Assembly: GCA_028023455.1 (NCBI GenBank) | Contig: JAQFVV010000072.1 | Span: 1,138,501 to 1,202,500 of the forward strand | Direction of reading: 5' to 3' | Origin: Epiperipatus broadwayi | Lineage: Eukaryota > Onychophora > Udeonychophora > Euonychophora > Peripatidae | Length of the DNA stretch: 64,000 bases | Shown here: piece by piece, positions 47,201-59,390 of the stretch | Layout: every line of letters begins with the position of its first letter | Position numbering within the stretch: position 1 is the stretch's first letter | The notes under the pieces: model-generated | What the model was told of the DNA's origin: nothing | The model's database searches: none | The model's input: only the letters and a program-made list of their open reading frames with translations | Program-made: the position numbers and the translations under genes

Positions 47201-47689
47201 ATGAATTAAGTGAAAGAAACTAGTCTTTTTTGAGATAGGTATGCATTTTAACTTTTCTGCCATTTCTTATCAATTTCTAATTCTATGATCTCATGTTTAG
47301 AGCTTCACCATTAAGTTTACATCTGTTTCCAAATAATTTCTAAGCAAAAAAAATATTATAGCCATTCTATTGTCATTGTGGTTGATGATCCAAGAGGCAT
47401 CTAATTACTTATAGTATGGAAAATGAAGTACACATTAACGTTAGAAAGTTCAGTCATTTAAAATCTTAAATCTCATAAAAATGTATTAAAAAATTGTGTA
47501 TATATATATAGGAAACAAATTTCGAGCAAATATAAATATTCATTAATTACAAAAGTAGTATAATAATCATAACAACAACAAAAACAGACATGGGATAAGA
47601 ATCTGATGGGATCACACTGAACTTATTGAGATATAAGGAAATATAAGCTAAACATACAAATTTACTAAATGTTAAAAATAGTTTCCTCC
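47201..47689. other. AT-rich non-coding stretch
   Basis: Nothing recognised. Confidence 0.5.
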
Positions 47690-48420
47690 AGCATTAACAT
47701 ATTTTTGAAGATGAATTTCCATAGATGGAAGCCATCATACTCCTTGTTTTTTACAATGGAGCCAAAAATGCTTTTACAGTGGTGTTATCTTTTCTCGTAG
47801 AAAGTTGAAGGCTAAGAACTTCAGACAGGCAATATAATGTGCACCAGGATACTGTCACAGTCTTCTATCCTTCTAGATTAATAGTGTTTACCAATTCTTT
47901 ACTTTTAAAGAAACTTGCCTATATCACTTTTTTCATTGAATGTTCTTTTCACAGTGATTGACATTGGCCCATCTTAGATACTTATTTTCTACTTTCTTGA
48001 TGTGCCAGCAAATTGAAAAGAAGTTTAATAACCTATTATAAATACTGCCATTATTAAGTAATCACAGCTCAACTTTTTTGTTAATCTATCAATTATTATG
48101 GAATTCAATGTGAAACAATTTTTTTTAACATTCAACTCTTCTTGAAGGATTTTAAAACATTGCTACAAATCTAATATGAAGATTAGTAGATATCATTTAG
48201 TAGGTGCACTGGTTGAAGTCTGATATCATTTTACAATCACAAGTCACATTTTTTTGGATATCTGCTATAGCAAGTCTTCTGTTTTGTTTATGATGAAATA
48301 AATTATAATTCCAGCAAAATTCCCTAAACCTCCTAAAAACAGTAGCCCATGATAGTTCTTCATTGCCAAATGCTGAATGTAAGCATTTTATGGGGTCTTC
48401 TTCAGATATGCCAACTGTAA
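47690..48420 (-). pseudogene. Possible mariner-like transposase relic
   Basis: On the minus strand, SEEDPIKCLHSAFGNEELSW and ATVFRRFREF near 48350-48415 resemble the helix-turn-helix start of mariner-type proteins (AFG-x4-S-x3-V-x2-W/F-Y-x2-F). Near 47690-47740, HLQKYVNAGGNYF resembles their C-terminal R-W-x2-CI-x4-GGDYFE block. Length between is right for a transposase, but the middle is too decayed to place catalytic residues. Confidence 0.45.
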
Positions 48421-48598
48421 GATTACATAAAAGTCATAATAACAATAATGCACTCATCCCAACTGTATGATTCATAATGTTTAAAAATACCTCACAACTA
48501 CCAAAACACTAGTGGCTAAGTTTAACTGCTACTCATGCACTTATAATGTACTGAAACCAATACCTTCACAATTAACAATTAATACAATCACTAATTTT
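48421..48598. other. AT-rich spacer
   Basis: Nothing recognised. Confidence 0.4.
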
Positions 48599-49020
48599 AA
48601 ACCATTAAACATCACATGATCACAATTTCTTATGCTTGCCCATAACTGTTATTAAAACAGGCAAAACTCTCCATACAGTAGTGCCACTCAGTGCAAGACA
48701 GAGTAATCAATGGATGACAGAAGGCTTGTACATAAAATACCTATCTAATGCCTACTCATCCAATATCCACAGACTAGTTTCTGGCTTGTGGCAGCTGGAG
48801 AATTGCATCACATCTTAAGATCTAAGTGCAGTGCTCTCAGATCCAAGGCTCCTCACTGATGTCAAATCCAAGGCTCATCACTGATGAAGGCCACAAGCCA
48901 TAAAGTAGTTTGGGAATATTGGACGAGTAGGCACTAGATGCACAAGTCTTCTGGCATCCATTGATTACTCTGGCTTGCACTGAGTGGCACTACTACATGG
49001 AGAGTTTTGCCTGTTTTAAT
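48599..49020. mobile_element. Family C foldback element, copy 1
   Basis: Inverted arms: ATTAAAACAGGCAAAACTCT (from 48651) pairs with its complement ending at 49020, and CACTCAGTGCAAG and TAATCAATGGATG pair likewise (about 70 bp). Inner arms (CCAATATCC, CTTGTGG) pair around the centre. The leader AAACATCACATGATCAC is shared with the copies at 53985 and 56989. Hammerhead remnants lie in both arms. Confidence 0.8.
48871..48920 (+). ncRNA. Degenerate hammerhead motif (family C)
   Basis: TCATCA-CTGATGA-AGGCCACAAGCC-A is followed by TAAA where GAAA is expected, and then GTAGTT-TGGGA. The other arm (48758-48800, minus strand) keeps GAAACTAGTC and the GCC stem but lacks CTGATGA. Together they indicate an ancestor with GAAAC-TA-GTC. 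A duplicated TCCTCACTGATG at 48850-48861 would pair fully with TGGGGA. Confidence 0.55.
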
Positions 49021-51255
49021 CACTAATTTTGCTGTATATCGATAATTTCAGACTGAAGTCATAATTATATTACAGTGATCTGATGACAGCAATTATAATA
49101 ACAGAATTTAATGCACTACATGGTTTAGTGCAGTAGTAAAGTAGCAGACTCTAGGGCTTAAGGACCATGGATTGCAGCTTATTTCTGTCACTTCTGGTGT
49201 TTGAGTTTCTTATAAACTTCTGAGCAAAAAACCATTTGATTTTTTTCTTAAATAGGACTTAATTTTTAAAGAAAGTCTAAAAATTTCTATTCTAATATGA
49301 ACAATTTACACACACACATATATATATATATATATAGTAACAGTATGAAAAGGGGTGACAGTGGAGAATATGGGGTTACATGATCTTACAACTGGGTAGT
49401 TATTTGTAACAGTCCACGATGTATTAGAACTGAATTATTAAATGGTTCCATCATCATCAAACCCAAGTAACTAATCAAAAAGAATAGATATGAAAGAAAT
49501 GAGCCTAAAAGATTGGCAAGAAATAAACTAACTATAAGTTCACCAGCATTACAGGTAATTGTTTACTATAGATTAGACTAATTACTACTCCACTGCCAAA
49601 CTTTGGGCAGAAATATAAACAATATTTTGAATGCACAGACTTAAGTGCTAAACCATCAGAATACAACAATAAAAAAATAATGCCAAGATATTAAAACATG
49701 CTAATCATCAATACTCTGACTACTATTAATGTAATGAGCAACTATAAGGTAAATTTGTAATTAAAATAAATAAAAAGCAGTTATGAACTTTAAAGGATAT
49801 CCCTTTGTGCCAACCAGGATCATCATCAACTGGGTATCCATAATACTAAACATTAATGCCAATTCATATATCTGATGATTATGCACAAATCCAGCTCAGA
49901 GAATAGCAGAACAATAACTGTTACAGTGAGCAAGAGATAAATAAATAAATAAAACAGCTTATTCTAAATCATTTTAAATAATTCATAAGTTTATCCTACT
50001 ATAATTAAATAGCTTTACTGTAATAATTTTAAAAAAATCCTAGAACACTAAGCAAGTCTTGAGACCAAGACACACACACTTCCAATCCATGTAACAGATA
50101 GTTGGAAGAAATAATGACATTAAGACAAAAATATTTTTAAAATAATTATTTAATAATTAATTGATTATCAATAAACAAAAGAAAATGACACGATAGTATA
50201 AAATTTTAAACATTCATTTTATCAAAAAAAAATTTAGTTTCATAAAAATTATAATTAACCAGTTGATTTCTATTCATTAAATAAACTTTTAATTCATTAA
50301 CTTATTTCTTTAAATAATTAAAAGTTGGAAAAACATTTTCAAAATCAAAGTTAACAATCCTGGACTTAGCTTAATTATCAATTTTTACAAAAAAAATATT
50401 ACTTTTATATATAAAATAATAACCTTTAACTATAGTTTGATTCTTTTGTTGAGTCCTTTCCATTTATAATTTACAGTTGAGTTTTCTTCTTGAAGGCTTC
50501 TACACATAAACATCATTAATTTGTCCCTTTCCTGGTATGTCTTTCATTTCCAGGTTAACAATACGAAAAGTTTATCCATTTTCTTTTAATAAATTTCCCA
50601 GCTGTAATACATACACAGAGACTCACGATTTTAGTTGAAGCAAGGCTGCAAATTACTTTAGGAGGTAATCTCTACATTTTATTTTAGTGAATGCAGGTTA
50701 CATGGAGTAAGATGATGTCAAGCTTTTAGTTAACTTAGCACAGGGTTGTCATCATAGAAATCATTTTTATAACTAAACTCAATGTGCAAAAATCTTGATT
50801 TAAAACTTCTGCTGTTCTATATAACATCTTGGTGAAGACTTCTGCTTCTTTTCTTATTTATTAGCTGAATTAAGACTTGACTGACTTCTTCTACAACCAG
50901 TTAAGGAATTACTTTTTCTTAACAGACACTTAGGTCTTCTCAACTATTCACATCCCTATTATTTTTTCTAGAACAATCTTACCTACAAACCAATAAAAAC
51001 CTATCTCCGTCATGACAGTTTTTATAACAACTAATTAGGTAAATTCTTAAAAAACTATAGTTCAGGCATTTCTCTCCTTAATTATAGACCTTACAAAAAA
51101 AATCAAAAATTTAAAATAGAGTCATAACATCTCTTTTTTAATTAAAATTTTTTTCTTGCAATAAGAAAAACAAGATAATCAATTCAATGCTCTGATTTTA
51201 ATTTTGTATTGAAGAAACATAAAGAGAAAAGATGAAAAACAACAACTCTAATTAA
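49021..51255. other. AT-rich non-coding stretch
   Basis: Contains a CA/TA microsatellite (49311-49337). A segment at 49118-49190 is weakly tRNA-like with a class II length, possibly an old SINE head. No ORF. Confidence 0.45.
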
Positions 51256-51395
51256 ATACATTCAAATATCAGCCTTTTAAAGCTAATTGTGCATACGCTT
51301 TGCGAGTGTTATTAATAAATGAATACTTTCTCTCCAATACAAGATATAGTATTTATGCAGGAATAAAAGGAATCCTCTTATTCCTATGACTCAAA
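51256..51395 (+). repeat. Family F fragment
   Basis: TCAGCCTTTTAAAGCTAATT, GTGCATACGCTTTGCGAGTG and TAATAAATGAATACTTTC match the left arm at 32360-32440. Only this arm is present. Confidence 0.75.
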
Positions 51396-52690
51396 TAAAA
51401 TTTTAATAATGTTAAAATCATATTTTCTCGTTTTTAAAATTTACCAAACCTTAATTTTTTTTATCTGCTCTATCTCTCACACAAGGTTAAAATTAAATAT
51501 TATTAAATAAATTATTAAAGAGAAAGTTTTTTTTCTTAATATATACATATTAAAAAATTAAAAGGAACTGGTAATTAAATACAATTAGTTAAGAGAGAGA
51601 ACAAAAGAAATTATCTGATTTTATAACTTTCTCTTCTACCAATATTTATAATACATATTAAAATATGTATATTATATTTTGAAAAATGTTTGACAATTAT
51701 TTAAAGAAAACTTTTTATACTTTTCACAATATCATGTTGGAAAAAAAATAAAATATTTTAATTAATTGAAAACCCATTATTATTAATTTTTAATGTAGCA
51801 ATGTAACCAATGGCTACACTATATAAATTTATTTATTATTGATTTTTACTCTCACACACATACATAATTGCAGCATCAGTGTGGTTACATACAGTGATGC
51901 CTAATATAACAAATTAACTGGTTTCAGAAACTTATTAGTTAAATCATTAATTCATTTTTGCTTACAGTGAAATAAATATATTTAGGAAAATCAGTCATAG
52001 ATCCATGACTTAGAACAAAGTTATCATTCAAAACAATAATTTAAGCAAAAAAATATAGCTGTAAAAAAATTAGTAGCTTTATATACTGTGCAATTAGATT
52101 TTAATAATATATAACATTCATGTTTTAAAAACAACCATAAAATTAAAATGTAAAAACTTTATATATCCTAATAAAAAATCATATGTCATTAATTTTAAAA
52201 ATTCTACTTTCTTGCATGATAAAATGTCATCAGGCTGCCATATAATTCAATTCTTTATTTGAATCGGGGGAATCATATTTGTAATTGAAAAAGCCTTTTG
52301 TAGGAACAAAAATTGTGCTAGAAGTATTTAGCAAAAAGTTCTTCAAATAATTGCTTGACCATTTCAAAAATGACTATCTCAAAATTGATTAATCCACATT
52401 AGTAAGTTTCCTTTAGTTCTATGATGTTACCATATAAATTGTTTGACCTGAAATTTTCTTTTGCTATCTATGAACTTTTTAATTGTCAATTTTTAAAAAA
52501 ATAGAGTAGCTTTATTTTGATGTAACCATTCTGTATTACTTTTAGAAATCTTTTCCCCCCACTTAAATAATGATCAATTTTTGATTCTATTTTTCTAAAT
52601 AATAATTGTAGAAAGGTGGGGAACTAATCATATACAGGAACTAAATTCAAAAGTTGTCAAATATTTTATTCAAGTTAAAATGGTATGAAA
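51396..52690. other. AT-rich non-coding stretch
   Basis: No ORF or recognised repeat. Confidence 0.5.
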
Positions 52691-52699
52691 AATCTTATG

Positions 52700-53110
52700 T
52701 ACATAGTGGCTGTACCAGTCAGTAGCACTCATTGTTACCTTTGCTACTTCAGACAATGTCATTTGTTAATTTAATGATTCTATGTTTAGTATTAGATTTC
52801 TCCCATTGTTACCATAATCTTGCCTTAAATGCATTTGTTTTTGATTTCAATATTAATCAGTTTTCAAATTTTGCTTTTATAGCACACAGTCTTGTTCAAA
52901 AGTATTTGTTTTTTGGTATGATATTAATTTGCATTCAACTTCTGCTTTTATGGCTCAGGTAAAACTACAGTACACTTTAAATAGTATCCATAATATGTTT
53001 ACTACGAATGATTTAATCATTCCCCCTATTGTTACTGTAATTTTACTGCAATGTTATTCCTTTTTTAATTTCAGCATTAATCAGTCTTTAATTTCTGTTT
53101 TTATGGTTCT
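52700..53110 (+). repeat. Diverged tandem duplication, about 240-bp period
   Basis: 52770-52890 and 53010-53105 share CCATTGTTAC/CCTATTGTTAC, an ATTAATCAGT block, and a CTTTTATAG/TTTTTATGG block in the same order. Two short Phe-rich frames here (52732-52962 and 52929-53117) have no recognisable motif and probably follow from T-richness. Confidence 0.4.
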
Positions 53111-53984
53111 TGGCTAAAATTATTGCTCTATACACATCTAGAAAAATTACTTACAAAAATATACCCATTTTCTCATAATGCCACAAACTTTTCATCACAC
53201 CCTTTTTCTTTATAAATTATAATTTTATTCCAAACATCATGAAATATTCAGAAGCAAATCAGAAAGAAATATAGATCTTATACTTTTTATAGTTTTTACA
53301 AGCAATGAATTTTTTCAGGGTAATTGTAAGGTTCACAGTTGAGATGACTCTTTCCATTTTCTTAATTGATTGTGTTCATTAACAATTGTTTTAAAAATTA
53401 AGAGCAGTAGTTTTTGTGCTGTTTTAGATATGCTATAAAGTTCATAGTTTAGAAATTTCACAAAATTTCTTTAAATCTTGCACATAAATTTTCTATTTTA
53501 TTCTTCCTAATAAATTTGTGGGAATTGATCTGGCCAACAGAATGTTTTCTTTCTTCAGGACTTTGTCTAATATTCTTTCTATACAATATATAATTATTTT
53601 AGAAATATTAGCAGGACTTCAAATAAAAAAAAACCAGCATTTATTTTAAATATCTTTAAATTTTCATGCAATGAAACTTGATCTATCAGTTATTATTCAC
53701 AGTAGCACTCTTCTCTGTATCATTAATCCGAGATTAAAAATCTGAGTAGGAAAGAAAATAGCCTTATAAGCATCAACAGCTATCACATTACATGCTTCTA
53801 ATTTGAAAGATAAATTACTTAAAAAATAATAAATAAAAGTAATAATAAACAGTCATTCACAAATGTATATGTTATTGTAATTTCAAAAAATGAAGAAATA
53901 AAAAAAAACTGTTTTAGAAATAAGTTTTGCAATAACTATACAAATCAATCTGTGAAACATAATTCCACATATATAACATTCTGC
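53111..53984. other. AT-rich non-coding stretch
   Basis: Nothing recognised. Confidence 0.5.
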
Positions 53985-54355
53985 TAAACATCACATGACC
54001 ACCATTTCTTATGCTTGCTCATAACTGTTATTAAAACATGCAAAATGCCCCATACAGTAGTGCCACTCAGTGCAAGCCAGAGTAATAAATGAATGCCAGA
54101 AGGCTTGTGCATAAAATCCATAGCTAGAAACTAGTCTGGGGATATTAAACCACTAAACATCACATGATCTTGGTGGCACAATTATGGCACTACTGTATGG
54201 AGAGTTTTGCTATGTTTTGAATTGTTTTTCTGGGGATATGGTATGAATAAACAGTAGATAGGGATTTCATGCAAAAGTCTTCTATCATCCATTGATTACT
54301 CTGGCTTGCACTGAGTGGTCCTACTGTATGGAGAGTTTTGCCTGTTTTAATATAA
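53985..54355. mobile_element. Family C foldback element, copy 2 (rearranged)
   Basis: Left arm ATTAAAACATGCAAAATGCC, CAGTGCAAGCCAGAGTAAT. Right arm ends TGCACTGAGTGGTCC to GCCTGTTTTAAT. A third partial arm lies at 54150-54215. The ribozyme remnant GCTAGAAACTAGTCTGGGGA is at 54123-54142. Internal duplication makes it longer than a simple hairpin. Confidence 0.7.
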
Positions 54356-54399
54356 CATTCGGGTCCATTTTTATTAACTTGATATTTTACAATGTTTTT

Positions 54400-56010
54400 T
54401 TAATTTCTTCAACAGAAAACTTTTCTTTCTGAAATACTTTATCACCATGATCAATTGTGGTTCCTCAATGTATTCAGCTCTCTGTCATTTCTTCTCAGTG
54501 AAAGCAATTGATTCTGCATTTATTTACAATGTCTTTTTAAATGATTCTTATAAAATACATGGATTCTATCTCATGAAAACCATACTCAAGTTTATCAGAA
54601 AATACCCCTTTAGAAATTCCTGCATTGTTCAAACATTTTACATGTCCAACCCAATAAAGAGATGGATTTAGAGTAGTGAACTATATAATATCACATCTAG
54701 ATAGTTGAACAACACTTTGATTCGATCATGCCATTGTATTTTTAAAAATTTTATAAAACATCTTTCAAAAAAACTTTATTAATGTCTTTATGCTCACATA
54801 AGATATCCATCCAATTCTCAGTTCCATACAATAAATTAGGGTAAAATAACAGCTTTATATAATCTAACTTTACTGTAGTAGGTATTTTCCTGTGAAGAAA
54901 TATACTATCTTTTGGCTTATAAAGTGCTGCAGCAGTATATTGGGCTTACTACGGTGGCCTCAATATCCAAGTGCACCTTTCTACTTATAAAACTACAAAG
55001 ATATTTAAACTGATTTACTTTCTCAAGTTAATAACAGTCTAAGCTAAAAGTTGTTGAAGAATTTTTTTCCATCACGGTTCACAAAGGAGTTAAGTTTTTA
55101 AACATTAATTAATAAAAAAAAGTCTTTAAATATCATATTTATAATAATAAGTATCTTTTGTAAATTGTCTTTTAAACTGATAAAAATAATATAATCATCT
55201 GAGTCCAGAATCCAAGAAATAGAAGTTGCAGTAACTTGATACCCATTTGATCAAACCATCTATAAAGAATTCTAAAAAATCACTATCCTAAAAAATGAAA
55301 ATAATGTTGAAGTAAGTACACATCATTGTTTAACATCAGTTTTCATTTCATATGCCTCAAATTTTCCACTTGTAGTAATACAAATAAATTTTGATGGACT
55401 ACCAACTAATTTCAAAGAATACCATAGACCTGTCCTATTGACTGATCAAATACCTTAACCAAATCAATAAAAGCACTATATAAATAATTCCTTTGTTCAT
55501 GACACTTTTCTTGCAGTTGGCTGGCAATAAAAATCACCTATAATGCTTCTCGATTCTCTAAAACAACAGGGAATCTCTGGTAACCATTCATTTTTAATTG
55601 GAAGAAACCAACTCACTAAAATTCTTGAAAGTATCTTGCTATGATGAATAATAAGACTATTCAATAATTACTGCAATTTTGTCTATTTCATTTGTTTTTA
55701 AAAACCAAAACAACAAAAGCATTATAATGATCAGGTAGCACAACTTCATGGGTCTATATTTTCTTAAATAAATTCCCATATGAAGATAATATATCACCAA
55801 CATATTCTAGAACATTTCTAGATATTTCATAAGGATGTGCAGCCTTTCCATTTTCAAGAGTATGAAGAACTGTTTTGATGTCACTAAGATGGATAACTTT
55901 ATCCAAATATAAATGATTTGATAAAATGAAAATATCTTTAAAAATTGTCATCTCAATTCTTATATCATTTTCTTTAATGTAAATATTCATAGAGAAATAC
56001 ATTGATGGTA
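54400..56010 (-). pseudogene. Degenerate LINE relic, same family as 22030-25280
   Basis: Read downward on the minus strand: LENGKAAHPYEISRNVLEYV (55790-55870), an ENREAL...ASQLQEKCHEQ block near 55530, SAFIDLVKVFDQ (RT motif A) near 55470, then QFKYLCSFISRKVHLDIEA near 54970. The C-terminal zone extends to about 54440. The RT catalytic block and frame are heavily decayed. The C-terminal DNA is clearly similar to 22130-22440. Confidence 0.75.
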
Positions 56011-56099
56011 ACTTTAGGTAGAGAGGTTATGTGCCAAAATAGGGACTAAATTAGATGTGAAGCTCGATCTGGGTCAATAGGGGTAGTGATGTACAAACA

Positions 56100-56700
56100 G
56101 TTTACAAGTTTTGATGTATACTGTGTGGATTTGTAGCGTGAATGATAGTCATAAAGCATGGGTTGTTGCTGCATTGGTTAGTTCCTCCATATGGTTGATT
56201 TTAGATGGGGTTGTTAGTCAATGTGACTTAGATCAGTGGTTGCTTTATTCAATTTATCAGAAGGCTGTCCCATGTATCAGCCACCAGCTGAAGCTCGGCT
56301 GTCCACTTGTCTTTTCCTCTTAATTCCACAATGGTCTTTATCATGCAATCCTCAATGTCAATCACTGTTCAGCTTTCAAATGTCTTGACTATCCAGATGG
56401 TGAAGTTCATGAACGTGGCCAGCCAGATTTCAACCAATGACCTCCTTGAATAAGATTGGAAAGTAACATAATGTTGGGTTTTCCCCCTGTGATCCCCTGT
56501 TGAATAAGCCTCCTGAAAGATTTCCATGCTTCACATTCCCTGAGGATGTATTCAAGAGTTTCTTCCTGTCTGCTACATGTAGGGCAGAATGGATCAATGT
56601 TGTATCTTCTTCGTATAATGAAGGAAGTTCCTGGTGGGGAGGCTTCCGAGGGTAATTTTAACAAGAAAGTCTACAAACTTTGGTGCCAGTTTTAGGAATC
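56100..56700 (-). pseudogene. LINE C-terminal fragment with zinc-knuckle
   Basis: Minus strand: FVDFLVKITLGSLPTRNFLH, a frameshift, then RRRYNIDPFCPTCSRQEETL and EYILRECEAW. This is the zf-RVT-type C-x2-C...H/Y-x-L-x2-C end of a LINE polyprotein. It differs from the other LINEs here and is much less AT-rich, so it represents another family. No RT domain is present. Confidence 0.75.
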
Positions 56701-57993
56701 TAGTTAATTTGACCATATGGTTAGTCTCTATCGGTAAAAAGGCATTAGTCTTCTGTTATCCAGGGAAGATAAGGTGATGTGTGTCCCAATAGGTTAGTTT
56801 GTTCTGAAAAGATGTTGAGGTGGATTTGTCTCTATTATAAGGATTATCTCAGACACATTCTGAATGGCAGAGAATAGAGTATTTTGGAGAATTAAAGGGA
56901 GGAAAAGCATAGAGGTAAAGAAAAATATAAATTAGTGATATAAAGATAAAAGTTTTTAAAAATTAAAATTAGAGATATTAAATAAAGGCAAAACTCTCCA
57001 TACTGTAGTAGATGGTGATCATGTGATGTTTAGAGATATTAAAATAAAAAATATTATATATTAGATAATAATTAAACAAGATAGATAATAAGAAATGATG
57101 AAAGGAAAATTATAAAATAATATTAATAAAAAATAATATTTAAAAAGATTTTTTAATAAAAAATTAAAAAAAGGAAAAATAAAATAGGTTTAAAAAGTAA
57201 ATTAAAAAAACAACAACGGTGTATTGGATATATTTTGCATATTATATATATATGTAATTTATATGTAAGTTGAGTATACATATGGATTTGTATTTATAAA
57301 CGTATATGTGGATTTGTATGTATATGTATCTGTGTATATAAATATGTATCTTTAAAATATGTATTTGAATATGCATATGTATATATAGACGTAGGTATGG
57401 AATTTATATATTATGTCGAGGGGTGATGTAGATCTATATGTATATATGTATAAAAGAAATATATGAGTATATTTTGATATATATATATATGTGTATTTTC
57501 TATATATATGCGAAATAATGGTTATATATTTTATATATATGTGAAATGATGGTTATGCATTTATATTATTCAAATATTGTAGCTCTAATGAAGACTACTG
57601 GACAGTCAAAACTGTAAGGAAAATAAAGAAGTTTTCAAGAAAATTTGTTTGCATTGAAGTGTATATGAAAGAAATATATATATGAATATATGAAGATATG
57701 CAAAGAAAGTGAAAGAGAAGAATAAGAGAATATACTTCTGATAAGAATGTCAAAAAGAAAAGATTTCTGCTGAAGAAATTAAAAGACCACAAAATATTAA
57801 ATAAACAAAAAAATGGATCACCATACTACATATGTGGACATATTTGTGGTTTACAAATCGGTTTGTATAGTTATGGTAATTAATAACTTAATAAAATTTT
57901 TATAGAACAAGACAAAAAAAATGTTATTAATATATAAAAAAATTATTAATTATCAAGACATAAAATACAGGATGTATTTAGAATAGTCTTCAC
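56701..57993. other. AT-rich stretch with a family C scrap and TATG-rich low complexity
   Basis: 56989-57033 holds GCAAAACTCTCCATACTG joined to GATCATGTGATGTTTA, the two conserved ends of family C, with the interior deleted. 57239-57560 is TATA/TATG low-complexity sequence. Confidence 0.7.
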
Positions 57994-58006
57994 TTTATAA
58001 TTGTTT

Positions 58007-58525
58007 ATTAATACACTATACAGGTTTAAACTTGCATATATATATATAATGTGGGATTCGAACTCAGACTTTCACATGACCCTCAACTCTCCATGTCATC
58101 TCATATTGCTGACCTACCTGATCACACGCGTGTTGAAAAGGTATTACCGTTTTAAATATTTCCTCACATATATACAATCAGTGCTCAGTTTTATATCAAG
58201 ATAGCCAATCCTCATACTTTAATAAACAGGCTTCAAACTACTCCAACACACAACTCTTCAGCCTTCCATTTTATTGAAAATCTGATGATGAAACATTCAA
58301 AGCCTACGTTAGTGCCAAAGTTGTCATCCTTCCCATGTTGACATTTAGTCATTCTGACCCTTCATGTACAGGAGAATAATCCATTTTTACATACATATGC
58401 GAGGGATAGACAGATGCACTATATATCAATATATAAATTAATACATTATATAGGCTTAAATCTGCATATATATATATGTAATGTTCGCGGGTTTCGAACT
58501 CAGACTTTCACACGACCCTCAACTC
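58007..58525 (+). mobile_element. Family A insertion longer than one unit, with 13-bp target duplication
   Basis: Bounded by TTTATAATTGTTT at 57994-58006 and 58526-58538. The first 88 bp or so (ATTAATACACTATACAGG to ACCCTCAACTC) are repeated at the end from 58437, giving a 430-bp unit plus an 89-bp partial second unit. The ribozyme segment of this copy is replaced by unrelated AT-rich sequence near 58140-58160. The GAGGGGTCAGAG-type centre lies in reverse near 58350. Confidence 0.82.
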
Positions 58526-58749
58526 TTTATAATTGTTTGTAAAATAAAAAAGACTAATGTAAATAAATAGATATAACAATATTGCTAATATTGTTATCGT
58601 AATATAAGAACACGCTGTTTTCATTTCACGGACTGATTGAAACGAGAAATCTTAAAAAAAGGATATGTATGTGTGTGCTTAGAGCGAGAGAGGGTTTAAA
58701 GGAATCATTGTTAATCTTAAAACATTATGAACAAAACAGATATCCGTTA

Positions 58750-59390
58750 TCAAATTTTCTTTCAATATAGCAGTATCTAAAGAAAAAAAATCTATTTAAT
58801 GGTTTATTATTTTTCTTTCTAAAAAGCATTTCAGGCATGATTCAATTTTTATGTATTCAGCAAATTCACAAAATTGAATTAATAAAATAGTAAATATAAT
58901 TAAAGATTTCATTACAATAAATACGTTTAAAAAGATATTAAATTTTTTTTTACTGATAAAAAAAAATCCTTCAGTTCATTTAAGCATATAATTATATAAG
59001 GTATCCATAAATTTATATGTAAACAATTAAATAACACTTATAAAATTAAAAAAAATCGGATGCAGAGTTTCTATATAAACTTAAGAGTATAATAGCGCAT
59101 TTTAAATAATAATCAACAAAAAGGTGTTTGAATAGACAAATACGATATTCGTGTGTGAGCTTTTACATCTCTAACATTTCAAGTCTGCAAAGACAATAAC
59201 AATACTCTTAGCATCACCATTCCAGAGTCATCTATTTTTATTCTCTATTTTACTAATTGAATTTTTATGTTTGCTGAATACATAAAAACTGAGCTATGCC
59301 TGAAATGTTTTTTAAAAAGTAAAATAACAAACCGTTAAATAGATTAGTTTTCTTTCTCTAAATATCGTTAAAAAAAGAAAATTTGATATT
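58750..59390. repeat. Inverted repeat with about 130-bp arms and 350-bp spacer
   Basis: 58755-58890 pairs with 59250-59385 through ATCAAATTTTCTTT, CTATTTAA-GGTTT-TTATTTT, CATTTCAGGCAT and TTTTTATGTATTCAGCAAA. Arms differ by small indels. The spacer has no ORF. It is probably an old foldback transposon with no ribozyme motif. Confidence 0.75.

Noticed and set aside
49118-49190. tRNA-like segment (also 30594-30660)
   Set aside because: A and B boxes are weak and no target duplication or second good copy was found.
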